Shown: piece by piece, positions 16,491-24,231 of the stretch
Layout of the letters: each line of letters begins with the position of its first letter
Numbering within the stretch: position 1 is the stretch's first letter
DNA from: Robiginitomaculum sp.
GTDB taxonomy: Bacteria; Pseudomonadota; Alphaproteobacteria; Caulobacterales; Maricaulaceae
Length of the DNA: 36,179 nt
Direction: 5' to 3'
Assembly (NCBI GenBank): GCA_015485335.1
Contig: WFTT01000030.1
Span: 1 to 36,179, forward strand
Position numbers and translations under genes: made by a program
Notes under the pieces: generated by a model
Databases searched by the model: none
What the model was told of the DNA's origin: nothing
The model's input: the letters and a program-made list of their open reading frames with translations, nothing else

Positions 16491-17522
16491 TTAGTTCTGT
16501 GCTGCCGGGCGCTTTATGTCGTGCTTGCGCATATAATGACGTATCTGGTCATAGCTGATGCCAAGAGCCTTGGCGGCGCGGCCCTGGTGCCAGCCATGGG
16601 TGCTCAGCGCCCCTTTGATCAGATTGCGTTCCAGCAAATTCACCTGCGCCGTAAAAGGCATATCGGCATTGGCGGTGGGTATGGCCGGGGCGACAGGGGT
16701 GTTCGGGACATTGGCAACAGTTTTTACCGGTGCCCAATGGCGCGCAAACGGGTCCAGCACAATGTCGTTGATATGATCATCCAGATGCCGGGCCGCCTGG
16801 CGGCTGACGGCACGCTCCACCACGTTTTTCAGCTCGCGCACATTGCCTGGCCAGTTGTGCTCCATCAACGAGCGCATGGCCTGCATCCCGAAGCCGACAA
16901 AGTGTTCCTGCCCCAGCTCGCGCGCCATGCTCTGCCCAAAATGCTGGGCCAGAATGGGGATATCCTCCCAGCGCACGCGCAAGGGCGGCAGGTTGATCAC
17001 CTCAAAGGCCAGCCGGTCCAGTAGATCGGCGCGAAACTTTCCTTCCCCGGCCAGTTTGGGCAAATCCGCATTGGTGGCCCCCACCACCCGCACATCGGTG
17101 GTAAGCGTTTTTTCCCCACCTATGCGTTCAAATTCGCCATATTCCACCACCCGCAGGATTTTTTCCTGCACCCGCAGCGAGGCATTGGCGATCTCGTCCA
17201 GAAAAATGGTGCCCCCGTTCGCCCGCTCGAACCGCCCCATATGGCGGCCTTTGGCCCCGGTAAAGGCCCCGGCCTCGTGGCCGAAAAGCTCTGATTCCAG
17301 CAGGTCTTCGGAGAGCGCCGCACAATTGACCTTCACATAATCGCGCGACCAGCGCGTGGAGAGAAAGTGCAGCCGCGCACCGATCAGCTCCTTGCCGGTG
17401 CCGCGCTCGCCAATGACCAGCACCGGCCGGTCCACCGGCGCCACCATCGATACCCGGTCCAACAGGGCCAGAAATTCGGCACTTTGCCCGATCAGGGGTG
17501 GCAGGGAATCGGGAGAAATCAT
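16491..17522 (-). CDS. pspF: PspF-type sigma-54 activator of the psp operon
   Basis: A 343-residue sigma-54 enhancer-binding protein with no N-terminal receiver domain, as expected for PspF (325 in E. coli). The AAA+ domain has Walker A GERGTGKE (38-45), the sigma-54-contact loop GAFTGA (85-90) and Walker B TIFLDE (105-110). Trp58 in LSTRW corresponds to the tryptophan by which E. coli PspF is bound by PspA. A Fis-type helix-turn-helix lies near the C-terminus (GWHQGRAAKALGISYDQIRHY). The gene is divergent from a sigma-54 promoter and the psp genes, which fixes its target. It would remodel sigma-54 polymerase at 17655-17670 when PspA releases it. The regulation model comes from E. coli. Confidence 0.94.
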   Translation of the reverse strand: MISPDSLPPLIGQSAEFLALLDRVSMVAPVDRPVLVIGERGTGKELIGARLHFLSTRWSRDYVKVNCAALSEDLLESELFGHEAGAFTGAKGRHMGRFERANGGTIFLDEIANASLRVQEKILRVVEYGEFERIGGEKTLTTDVRVVGATNADLPKLAGEGKFRADLLDRLAFEVINLPPLRVRWEDIPILAQHFGQSMARELGQEHFVGFGMQAMRSLMEHNWPGNVRELKNVVERAVSRQAARHLDDHINDIVLDPFARHWAPVKTVANVPNTPVAPAIPTANADMPFTAQVNLLERNLIKGALSTHGWHQGRAAKALGISYDQIRHYMRKHDIKRPAAQN

Positions 17523-17545
17523 GTGGAAAACACCATTTTAGAACT

Positions 17546-17608
17546 GTGATTATCACTAAAATTTTGGTATTTACACCATATTATCAAACACCACTCAAAG
17601 CAATGAGT
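17546..17608. promoter_or_regulatory. Candidate PspF enhancer (upstream activating) sites
   Basis: The pspF-psp gap contains three short inverted repeats: GTGAT-T-ATCAC (17546-17556), TGGT-N6-ACCA (17565-17578) and ACTCA-N6-TGAGT (17593-17608). They lie about 50-110 bases upstream of the sigma-54 -24 element, the usual place for enhancer sites. They could also let PspF repress its own promoter, as in E. coli. Which one PspF binds cannot be decided from sequence. Confidence 0.5.
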
Positions 17609-17654
17609 TTGTTTTTTCGTTTAATAACAATTGGTTGTATGATTAACACCAAAC

Positions 17655-17670
17655 TGGCACGGCCATTGCA
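17655..17670 (+). promoter_or_regulatory. Sigma-54 (-24/-12) promoter of the psp operon
   Basis: TGGCACGGCCATTGCA matches the sigma-54 consensus TGGCACG-N4-TTGCA at every defined position, with the GG and GC elements ten bases apart. It lies 56 bases upstream of the first ORF of the psp operon and divergent from pspF. Dependence on PspF is inferred from this pairing. Confidence 0.93.
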
Positions 17671-17726
17671 AACTTAGGGGCAAGCGGGAAGATACCCGGT
17701 CGGTCAAAAATACTGAAAGTAGAAAA

Positions 17727-17891
17727 ATGAGCAAATACGATCCCTATGATGACGGTCCCAGCAAAGCGGACCAAGCCGCCGAAGACTGGCGCGAGACCAG
17801 TTCACGATTTTGGCGTTATTTACGCACGCGGCCCGCAGAAACCTGGGGCTTTTTCGTTGCCGGTCTGATTGTTGGCGGCGTGTTTTTCTAG
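17727..17891 (+). CDS. Small single-pass membrane protein heading the psp operon
   Basis: A 54-residue ORF between the sigma-54 promoter and pspA. The N-terminal half is charged and tyrosine-rich (MSKYDPYDDGPSKADQAAED). The centre is basic and aromatic (SSRFWRYLRTRP). The C-terminus is one hydrophobic segment, about residues 38-54 (WGFFVAGLIVGGVFF). The basic residues before the segment predict the N-terminus in the cytosol. The stop is 46 bases before the pspA ATG, so the two share a transcript. The ribosome site is weak (GAAAG). It does not resemble PspB, PspC, PspD or PspG as I know them. Context suggests an envelope-stress partner of PspA, but no function is shown. Confidence 0.72.
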   Translation: MSKYDPYDDGPSKADQAAEDWRETSSRFWRYLRTRPAETWGFFVAGLIVGGVFF

Positions 17892-17937
17892 ACAGTTTTT
17901 GAGGGGCGTTTCCCCCAGTTTTTCAAGGAGTAGTACA

Positions 17938-18633
17938 ATGGGTATTTTTTCACGGATGGGCGATATCATCAATTCGAACATCAATTCCATGCTGGAACAG
18001 GCCGAAGATCCGGAGAAGATCGCGCGCCTGATCATTCAGGAAATGGAAGACACGCTGATCGAGGTTCGCACCGCCGCCGCGCGCGCCATCGCCGATAAAA
18101 AAGATGTCGAACGCAAGCTGGAACGCTTTTCCGCCGCCGAGGCCGATTGGGAAGCCAAGGCCGAGCTGGCAGTAAGCAAAGGTCGCGAAGACCTGGCCCG
18201 CGGCGCTCTGCAGGCCAAGGCCAAGGCCGCGCAAATGGTTGAAGTTCTGCAAAAGGAACTGGCCATCGTGGAAGAAGCCATTGCCAAAGCCGATGAGGAC
18301 ATGGGCAAATTGCAATCCAAGCTGGACGAAGCCAAGGCCAAGCACAAGGCCCTGGCCGCCCGTCGCCAGTCGGCCGAAACCCGCCTGCGGGTACGTCAGA
18401 CGGTATCGGATCACAAGATCGAAGATGCCCTGACCCGCTATGCCGCCGTAGAGCGCAAGGTGGACGAGCTGGAAGCCATGGCAGAGAGCTATGATCTGAA
18501 TGGCGGCAAAAGCCTGGAAGGTCAGTTTATGGACCTGGAAGCCGAAGAAGCGGTTGAAAAGGAACTGGCCGCCCTTCGTGAAAAAATCGGCAGGGCAAAA
18601 AAGGCCGTCAAAACGGCGGCTGATGCCAGCTAG
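17938..18633 (+). CDS. pspA: Phage shock protein A
   Basis: PspA is a peripheral inner-membrane, ESCRT-III-like coiled-coil protein. It keeps PspF inactive and, under membrane stress, oligomerises on damaged membrane. The 231-residue product starts MGIFSRMGDIINSNINSML (the lipid-binding amphipathic helix) followed by EDPEKIARLIIQEMEDTLIEVR, both typical. Long Glu/Lys/Ala-rich coiled coil covers about residues 25-225. The start at 17938 is fixed by AAGGAG seven bases upstream; a longer frame from 17869 has no family sequence and overlaps the preceding small ORF. Length is close to E. coli PspA (222). pspB and pspC follow. Expression is expected from the sigma-54 promoter under PspF. Confidence 0.96.
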   Translation: MGIFSRMGDIINSNINSMLEQAEDPEKIARLIIQEMEDTLIEVRTAAARAIADKKDVERKLERFSAAEADWEAKAELAVSKGREDLARGALQAKAKAAQMVEVLQKELAIVEEAIAKADEDMGKLQSKLDEAKAKHKALAARRQSAETRLRVRQTVSDHKIEDALTRYAAVERKVDELEAMAESYDLNGGKSLEGQFMDLEAEEAVEKELAALREKIGRAKKAVKTAADAS

Positions 18634-18674
18634 GCCTCCGGGCATCCCTGTTACTAGGCAAGAAAGATAATTTT

Positions 18675-18902
18675 ATGGATATCACTGTCATTGCAGTTGT
18701 TTTCATTGTGTTGGTGATCATGCCCTCCGTTATTTTGAACAATCTCACCAAATTGAAACAACAAAAATCACTCTCGGCAGACGACGAACACATGCTCGAG
18801 GATTTGTGGCGCAGCGCCCGTCGTATGGAAAAACGCATCAACTCGCTGGAAGCCATTTTGGATGCTGAAACCCCCGGCTGGAGGACCAAAGAAGATGAGT
18901 AA
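18675..18902 (+). CDS. pspB: Phage shock protein B
   Basis: PspB is a small inner-membrane protein that works with PspC to sense envelope stress and draw PspA away from PspF. The 75-residue chain has one N-terminal transmembrane helix (about 4-23, ITVIAVVFIVLVIMPSVIL). A cytosolic amphipathic helix follows, with the family pattern DEHMLEDLWRSARRMEKRINSLEAILD. Length matches E. coli PspB (74). The gene starts 41 bases after pspA and overlaps pspC by eight bases, so B and C are translated together. Confidence 0.94.
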   Translation: MDITVIAVVFIVLVIMPSVILNNLTKLKQQKSLSADDEHMLEDLWRSARRMEKRINSLEAILDAETPGWRTKEDE

Positions 18903-19296
18903 AGATTTTTCACGCTCCCCCAATCCGCACCGCCTGTATCGTAATCGCACGACCGGCGTCTGGTGCGGGGTTTGTGCCGGCCTGGCCGATTACTTCAATA
19001 TTGACGTGGTGCTGGTACGGATTCTCTGGGCCTTATCATTTTTCATCGCCGGGCCGTTCACCTTTATTGCCTATATCGTGGCCTGTATTGCCTTGCCGGT
19101 GCGGGGAGAAAAGCCACAGAAGCTGAAACCCGAAGAGGATGATTTCTGGCGCGGCGTAGAGCGTCGCCCCGAAGTGACGTTCTCTAATCTGCGCTATCAG
19201 TTCCGCGATCTGGAAGATCGGCTGGCGGATCTGGAACGCACGGTAACGTCAAAAGAATGGAAACTGCGCCGACAGTTTCGTGATCTGGAAACCTGA
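18895..19296 (+). CDS. pspC: Phage shock protein C
   Basis: PspC is an inner-membrane sensor acting with PspB. The 133-residue product has the PspC domain at about 10-70. It begins PHRLYRNRTTGVWCGVCAGL, followed by ADYFNIDVVLVRILWALSFF and a hydrophobic stretch to about residue 65 (GPFTFIAYIVACIALPV). The tail (about 95-133) is a charged helix likely to form a coiled coil (YQFRDLEDRLADLER). The start at 18895 lies inside the end of pspB; an earlier in-frame ATG at 18862 would only extend it into pspB. Length is close to E. coli PspC (119). Confidence 0.94.
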   Translation: MSKDFSRSPNPHRLYRNRTTGVWCGVCAGLADYFNIDVVLVRILWALSFFIAGPFTFIAYIVACIALPVRGEKPQKLKPEEDDFWRGVERRPEVTFSNLRYQFRDLEDRLADLERTVTSKEWKLRRQFRDLET

Positions 19297-19322
19297 AACG
19301 TTGTTGCGAGGGAAATTGAGCA

Positions 19323-19631
19323 ATGTTTACCAAACTCGTGGCCATTATCGTACTGGGGATGACCTTATCCCTGGCTGGCCCCAATTCATCCACCACCGAT
19401 ACCTCAACGCCTGAGGCCATGCTGAGCCTGTGTCTGGGGCCGATGACCATCGGCCTGGGCGCGCCGCAAAACGCCCTGGTCAATCTCAGCTTTGATGCGT
19501 TTTCTCATGAGGATGGCCATGCCCGCCTGATCCATGCCCATATCAGCGATAGCCTGAACCCGTTTAAAACGCATCCTTCAGGCGGCGAACATGCGCAAAT
19601 ACTGCCGCGTCGTCTGAACGCTCTTCCTTAA
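19323..19631 (+). CDS. Hypothetical exported protein at the end of the psp operon
   Basis: A 102-residue ORF starting 26 bases after pspC. Its N-terminus looks like a signal peptide or membrane anchor (MFTKLVAIIVLGMTLSLAGP). The rest has no motif I know and is rich in Ser, Thr, Leu and His. A purine-rich GAGGGAA lies 10-16 bases before the ATG. The last 68 bases overlap the 3' end of gloB on the opposite strand, unusual enough to leave some doubt about the C-terminus or the gene itself. Codon choice resembles neighbouring genes. A psp-linked role would follow only from co-transcription. Confidence 0.5.
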   Translation: MFTKLVAIIVLGMTLSLAGPNSSTTDTSTPEAMLSLCLGPMTIGLGAPQNALVNLSFDAFSHEDGHARLIHAHISDSLNPFKTHPSGGEHAQILPRRLNALP

Positions 19632-20334
19632 GATTGGCCCGAATGGCGGCACTGCCCGGGCGAAGAAATGGATTGGTTGCCTTTTCCAGCCCCAACAACA
19701 TTGGCACTGTTGGCTGATCCTTTTCACGAAGGGCTTTGATCTGTAAAATGCGTGACTGTAAATCCGCATTTTGCGGCTCTACCGTAACCGCAAAGCGGGC
19801 ATTATCCATGGTGTATTCATGGGCGCAATGGATCAACATGTCATCGGGAAGCGCCTTTAACTTATACAGGCTGTCCCACATCTGTTCGGGGGTGCCTTCG
19901 AACAGGCGACCACAGCCCAGCGCAAACAGCGTGTCGCCAACAAAGGCCAGCTTTTCATCATCAAAAATATAACAGATATGCCCGCGGGTATGACCGGGCG
20001 TGTCAATCACCCGGGCGCGATGTTCGCCTAAGTGAACCTCATCCCCTTCGCCGATATAATGATCCGCACCCGGGATCATGTCGCGTTCGCCTTTGGGTGC
20101 ATAAACCGCACAGCCGGTTTTTTCGACCAGTTCCGCATTGCCCCCCGCATGATCATAATGATGGTGGGTGTTCCAGATCTGGGTCAGGCGCCAACCTTCA
20201 TCATCTAGCGCCGCTAAAATGGCCTTGGCATCCGGGGTATCAATACTGGCCGTTTCCCCGCTTTGCGGGTCATGGACCAGATAGCCATAATTATCGCTAA
20301 GACAGGGAATTTGTTTGATTATTAATGAAGACAT
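19564..20334 (-). CDS. gloB: Hydroxyacylglutathione hydrolase (glyoxalase II)
   Basis: GloB hydrolyses S-lactoylglutathione to lactate and glutathione, the second step of methylglyoxal detoxification. It is a cytosolic metallo-beta-lactamase-fold enzyme. The 256-residue chain has the binuclear metal motif THHHYDH (56-62), followed by DTPGHTRGHICY and FVGDTLFALGCGRLFEGTPEQMW. The C-terminal glyoxalase II domain includes LIHCAHEYTMDNARFA and ends with the usual run of basic residues. Length equals the family norm. AGGA lies nine bases before the ATG at 20334. The gene is divergent from the methyltransferase and converges on the ORF after pspC. Confidence 0.95.
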   Translation of the reverse strand: MSSLIIKQIPCLSDNYGYLVHDPQSGETASIDTPDAKAILAALDDEGWRLTQIWNTHHHYDHAGGNAELVEKTGCAVYAPKGERDMIPGADHYIGEGDEVHLGEHRARVIDTPGHTRGHICYIFDDEKLAFVGDTLFALGCGRLFEGTPEQMWDSLYKLKALPDDMLIHCAHEYTMDNARFAVTVEPQNADLQSRILQIKALREKDQPTVPMLLGLEKATNPFLRPGSAAIRANLKEERSDDAAVFAHVRRLKDAF

Positions 20335-20397
20335 CGGTTGAATCCTGTAGCTATGATGAAACGATCATAACGCACAGCCCGAAAAGACCAAACCCGC

Positions 20398-21108
20398 ATG
20401 CAGCCAAATGTTGCCGATCTGGAAGAGTTTTATCGCAGCGCCCTGGGGCGCGCGGTCCAGGCCATGATCGCCCGGCGTCTGGAGGCGTTGTGGCCAGACC
20501 TTGGCGGTCTGGATATTCTGGCGCTGGGCTATGGCATTCCGTATTTTAGCGCCAATGAAAGCATACCCCGGCGTCTGGCCCTGGCCATGCCCGCCCGTCA
20601 GGGGGTGGAACAATGGCCGGCCTTGGGCGGGGTGAAATCCCTTCTGGTGGACGATCAGGCGCTGCCCTTTAATGAGGCCAGCTTTGACCGGGTTCTGATC
20701 ATTCATGGGCTGGAGGAATCCCGTGCGCCCACAGAATTGCTGATGGAGGTGCACCGTATTTTATCGCCGCAAGGAAGGGTGGTCAGCGTGGTGCCAAACC
20801 GTACCGGCCTGTGGGCGCACCATGATGCCAGCCCGTTTGGCCATGGGCGGGCATTTTCCCGGGGCCAGATGCGTGCCTTGATGCGTGAATGCGGGCTGCA
20901 AACCTGTGCCTGGGCCAAGGCCCTTTATGCACCGCCCACCCGTTTTATCACCTCGTTGTCGGCGGTACGGGCATGGGAACAGGCTGGTGAACGGCTCTGG
21001 CCAGCCTTTGGCGGGGTGATTATGGTGGAGGCTTGTAAACAGGTTCTGGTTCGCCCGCCAACGGCCAAACCTTTGTTAATACCGGCGCTGGGGAATTTAA
21101 AACCATGA
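20398..21108 (+). CDS. Class I SAM-dependent methyltransferase
   Basis: A 236-residue protein with a Rossmann-type methyltransferase pattern. A loosely conserved SAM loop, LDILALGYGIPYF, is near residue 40. The acidic strand-4 region is FDRVLIIHGLEE, and a post-core segment ILSPQGRVVSVVPNRTGLW is typical of the Methyltransf_11 group. The SAM loop is more degenerate than usual (no clear GxGxG), so activity is not certain. The substrate is unknown. It is divergent from gloB, 63 bases away, and its TGA overlaps the chorismate mutase ATG. Divergence from gloB is a recurring alphaproteobacterial arrangement in my recollection; I cannot verify that here. Confidence 0.82.
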   Translation: MQPNVADLEEFYRSALGRAVQAMIARRLEALWPDLGGLDILALGYGIPYFSANESIPRRLALAMPARQGVEQWPALGGVKSLLVDDQALPFNEASFDRVLIIHGLEESRAPTELLMEVHRILSPQGRVVSVVPNRTGLWAHHDASPFGHGRAFSRGQMRALMRECGLQTCAWAKALYAPPTRFITSLSAVRAWEQAGERLWPAFGGVIMVEACKQVLVRPPTAKPLLIPALGNLKP

Positions 21109-21863
21109 GTAAGCGTGATGAGGCCCAGCCTGATCTGGACATGAGCGAATGGCGAGCCGCCATTGATAAATTTGATGATGAAATTCTCAATCTGATCAAA
21201 GGACGACTGGCCCTGTCAGAACAAGTGGGCAAATCCAAAGTACGTGGCGGCCTGCCATGGCGACCGGCGCGCGAGGCGCAATTGTTTGCCCGCCTGGTGG
21301 GTCGGGCCAGCTCTACGCTAAGTGCCCAAGCGGTGGAACGGTTGTGGAGCACGGTGATCGCCCAGAGCCTGCAGGCCCAGGGACCGGCCTTTTTGCTGGT
21401 TTCAAAGTCCCATCCCAAACTGGCCGCTCTGGCGCGTACGTTTTTTGGTCTGCTGCCCCTGGAAATGGTGGACGATGATGCCACGGCCATTGCCCGTTGT
21501 GCCAAAGAAGAAGGGGCCATTGCCATCGTTCCGGCCCCCACCGAGGGGGTGAACTGGTGGGTAGAACTGGCGCAGTTAAATGAAGGTCGGGGACCGGCCC
21601 CGGCGGTGTTGGCGGCCCTGCCCCGTTTTGCCAGCAATACCTCGCCCGCCGCCTATGCCATTGCCGTCGCCCCGCGCGAATACTCGGGCAATGACAGTGT
21701 CTGGCTTGTCGGGACGGGTCAAAAAGACGATATGCCTCAGGGCACGGTGCTTGCCCAAAAGGGGGATCTGCGTCTCATGGCCTTTGACGGCAAAACCGCA
21801 CCGGAACCCCACGAAGGACTTTGCCAGATTGGTCTTTTTGCCAATCCTCTGGAACAAAACTGA
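21105..21863 (+). CDS. Chorismate mutase (AroQ type) with an extra C-terminal domain
   Basis: The N-terminal part (about 10-95) is an all-helical AroQ chorismate mutase. WRAAIDKFDDEILNLIKGRL and ALSEQVGKSK align with the E. coli pattern, and PWRPAREAQLFARL fits the second helix. This enzyme makes prephenate from chorismate for Phe/Tyr synthesis. The remaining 155 residues (about 96-252) are not part of AroQ. Segments such as GAIAIVPAPTEGVNWW suggest a small alpha/beta, possibly ligand-binding or degenerate prephenate-dehydratase-like domain; I do not recognise it firmly. It overlaps the methyltransferase by four bases, and hisC follows 14 bases later. No tyrA follows, although chorismate mutase-hisC-tyrA is common in related genomes. 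Confidence 0.83.
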   Translation: MSKRDEAQPDLDMSEWRAAIDKFDDEILNLIKGRLALSEQVGKSKVRGGLPWRPAREAQLFARLVGRASSTLSAQAVERLWSTVIAQSLQAQGPAFLLVSKSHPKLAALARTFFGLLPLEMVDDDATAIARCAKEEGAIAIVPAPTEGVNWWVELAQLNEGRGPAPAVLAALPRFASNTSPAAYAIAVAPREYSGNDSVWLVGTGQKDDMPQGTVLAQKGDLRLMAFDGKTAPEPHEGLCQIGLFANPLEQN

Positions 21864-21877
21864 CAGGAATATTGGAC

Positions 21878-22960
21878 ATGCCTCCTCTTCCCCGCCCCGG
21901 CCTATTGGATATTAAACCTTATCGCGGCGGCGTTTCCGATGCGCCGGGCTTTGACGCCCCAATCAAGCTTTCCTCGAATGAAAACTGTTTTGGATGCAGC
22001 CCGGCGGCCATCACGGCCATGCATGATCTGGAACAAAAGGTTGAACGCTATCCCGATGGCAGCGTGCATTTATTGCGCGAGGCGCTGGCGGCCAAGCATG
22101 ATCTGGATGTGGAACGGATTGTTTGCGGCTGTGGCTCGGATGAATTGCTGCAATTGCTGGGCAAGGCCTATTTGCGCGATGGGGACGAAGTGCTGCTCGC
22201 CCAACATGGCTTCCTCAGTTATAAACTCATTGCCTGGCAAAACGGCGCGGTGCCGGTAACCGCCCCCGAAACCGATATGCGCATCGATGCCGCCGCATTT
22301 CTTTCCAAAGTGAGCAAACGCACCCGCATGGTGTTTCTGGCCAATCCCAATAATCCCACCGGCTATCTGATGCCCGGCGAAGAGGTGCGCAAATTGCACG
22401 CGGGCTTGCCCGAAGATGTCTTGCTGGTCATTGATGGAGCCTATGCGGAATTTGTCCGTGAGGAGGATTATGAAGGCGGTTTTGCGCTGGTCAGCCAGCA
22501 CAAAAACGTGGTGGCCACGCGCACCTTTTCCAAATCCTATGGTCTGGCGGGCCTGCGCGTGGGGTGGGCCTATTGCCCCGATGAGGTGGCCGCCGTGCTG
22601 AACCGGGTGCGCAGCCCGTTTAACGTCAACGCCATGGCCCAGGCCGCCGCGTTGGCGGCGCTGGATGATATGGCGTTTTTGCAAAAATGCGTCGATCATG
22701 TGGCCAAATGGGCACCGTGGATCGAGGCACAGATCAATGCCCTGGGTCTGAAGGCTTTTCCCAGCGCCGGTAATTTTGTGTTGTTTGGCCTGCAAAGTCC
22801 GGACGAGGCAGACGCGCTGGAAACATTCCTGAGTGCACGGGGCCTGATCCTGCGGGGCATGCGCGGCTTTGGCCTGCCGGGATATTTGCGTATGACCGTT
22901 GGCACGAAAGAGGAAAACAAGGCTGTGATCGCAGCGATTTCAGCCTTCGTCCAGCAATAA
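21878..22960 (+). CDS. hisC: Histidinol-phosphate aminotransferase, possibly also aromatic
   Basis: A 360-residue class-II-fold PLP aminotransferase. The Schiff-base lysine is Lys219 in TRTFSKSYGLAGLRVG. Other signatures are IKLSSNENCFGCSP near the N-terminus, NPNNPTGYLM for cofactor/substrate binding, and the C-terminal arginine region MRGFGLPGYLRMTVGT. It converts imidazole-acetol phosphate to histidinol phosphate with glutamate. In alphaproteobacteria hisC next to chorismate mutase may also transaminate prephenate or aromatic keto acids, which this context suggests. The ATG at 21878 (AGGA nine bases upstream) gives the usual length; the longer frame from 21821 runs inside the previous gene. 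The end overlaps convergent plsC by 21 bases. Confidence 0.93.
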   Translation: MPPLPRPGLLDIKPYRGGVSDAPGFDAPIKLSSNENCFGCSPAAITAMHDLEQKVERYPDGSVHLLREALAAKHDLDVERIVCGCGSDELLQLLGKAYLRDGDEVLLAQHGFLSYKLIAWQNGAVPVTAPETDMRIDAAAFLSKVSKRTRMVFLANPNNPTGYLMPGEEVRKLHAGLPEDVLLVIDGAYAEFVREEDYEGGFALVSQHKNVVATRTFSKSYGLAGLRVGWAYCPDEVAAVLNRVRSPFNVNAMAQAAALAALDDMAFLQKCVDHVAKWAPWIEAQINALGLKAFPSAGNFVLFGLQSPDEADALETFLSARGLILRGMRGFGLPGYLRMTVGTKEENKAVIAAISAFVQQ

Positions 22961-23656
22961 CAGTTCCTTGGAGGCAGTATCGATCTGTTCTTGCAGGATA
23001 CGCATAAAGTCCTTGCGTTTCAGGCCCGGCGCGATGGGTGGCAAAATGCGCACTCTGATCACCCCCGGGGTCAATACCAGCCCGCGGGCAGGCCAGTGCA
23101 GGCCCGAATTTAGCGCCACCGGCACGCACGGCACCTCCATTTGTGTATAGAGCGCCGCCACGCCGGGCTTATAGGGCAGGGTTTGCCCCGGCTGACCACG
23201 CGTGCCTTCGGGATAGATAATGATCTGGCGTCCCTCTTGGGCCAAAGCGCGCGCCTTGCGCATCATATTGCGCAAGGCCGTGGCATGACCGGCACGGTCC
23301 ACCATGATGTTTTTCAGTTTTAACGCGTACCAGCCAAATACCGGTAAAAAGGCCAGTTCTTTTTTGAAGATCAGGGCCGGATCATCGCAATAAAGCCAGG
23401 GCCAGAAGACATCCACCATAGCCTGATGTTTACTGGCAATCAGCGCCCCGCCTTTGGGCAGGTTTTCCTGGCCTTCGATCTGAATGCGAATGCCACACAA
23501 CAGGCGCAGCCCCCCATGCACCAGCCGTATCCAGAGCCTGACCACGCCCTTTACCCAAAGCCGCGGCCCCGCCAGCAAGGGCAGGCACACCAGCCCCATC
23601 ACGGCCATCAAGCCATACATCCAGGCCATAAAGAGCAAGGATCGCAATACCATCAT
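22940..23656 (-). CDS. plsC: 1-acyl-sn-glycerol-3-phosphate acyltransferase
   Basis: PlsC acylates lysophosphatidic acid to phosphatidic acid at the inner membrane. The 238-residue chain begins with a hydrophobic segment (about 5-33). It has the catalytic HX4D motif in SKHQAMVD, the glycerol-phosphate motif PEGTRG and the downstream PVALNSGLHW. The gene is second from the end of a minus-strand chain with ydcF, ftsX and ftsE upstream. Its ATG overlaps the ydcF stop, so it is likely co-transcribed with these cell-envelope genes. The 3' end overlaps hisC by 21 bases on the opposite strand. Confidence 0.93.
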   Translation of the reverse strand: MMVLRSLLFMAWMYGLMAVMGLVCLPLLAGPRLWVKGVVRLWIRLVHGGLRLLCGIRIQIEGQENLPKGGALIASKHQAMVDVFWPWLYCDDPALIFKKELAFLPVFGWYALKLKNIMVDRAGHATALRNMMRKARALAQEGRQIIIYPEGTRGQPGQTLPYKPGVAALYTQMEVPCVPVALNSGLHWPARGLVLTPGVIRVRILPPIAPGLKRKDFMRILQEQIDTASKELLLLDEG

Positions 23657-24231
23657 GTGTTTTGCCCTATTCCCAAAATGGCTTCGCGGCCCATAATCAC
23701 CACGTATTTCAGATACTCCACCACCATACGGCGCAAGGTGCCGAGCCCCTTATGGCGGTCATCCTTGACCGGAAAGGGGACCAATTGGGCATCCGGCATA
23801 GAGGCATGCAGTTCTATCAGGGCACGGGGCATATGATAGGTGGAGGTGACCACAATCAAATGCCGATATTGATGGGTATGCGCCCAGGCAGCAATTTCAT
23901 CAGCATTGCCAAGGGTGTCCCGCGCCCGATAGCCCAGATCCACGCAACATTGCATGGCCTTGGGCGTAAGGTGGAAAAGATATTGAATATCGCCGCGCTG
24001 GACCGTGCTGTGCACACCGGAGATCAGCAGGCGTTCCCCGCGTTTTTTGTCCAGCAAATCCGCAGCCGCCCGAATGCGCGTGCCGCCACCGCCGGTAAGC
24101 ACCACAATGGCATCAGCGGTTTCCATGGCCGAAGCCGTTCGCACCTTGGGCAGGGAAAGCGCAAAGATAATAAAACCCAGCAATAAAGCCAGAGCCACAA
24201 GGGCCAGTATGGGGAACAACAGACGGCGCAT
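23653..24231 (-). CDS. YdcF/SanA/ElyC-family (DUF218) membrane protein
   Basis: A 192-residue protein with one N-terminal membrane helix (about 4-28). A DUF218 domain follows, with the nucleotide-like loop IVVLTGGGGTRIRAAADLL, then LLISGVHS and VVTSTYHMPRALIEL. Relatives such as ElyC and SanA act in the envelope (peptidoglycan or enterobacterial common antigen balance, vancomycin permeability), but no biochemical role is agreed. The start overlaps the ftsX stop by one base (TAATG) and the stop overlaps plsC. Placement with ftsEX and plsC supports an envelope role. Confidence 0.87.
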   Translation of the reverse strand: MRRLLFPILALVALALLLGFIIFALSLPKVRTASAMETADAIVVLTGGGGTRIRAAADLLDKKRGERLLISGVHSTVQRGDIQYLFHLTPKAMQCCVDLGYRARDTLGNADEIAAWAHTHQYRHLIVVTSTYHMPRALIELHASMPDAQLVPFPVKDDRHKGLGTLRRMVVEYLKYVVIMGREAILGIGQNT

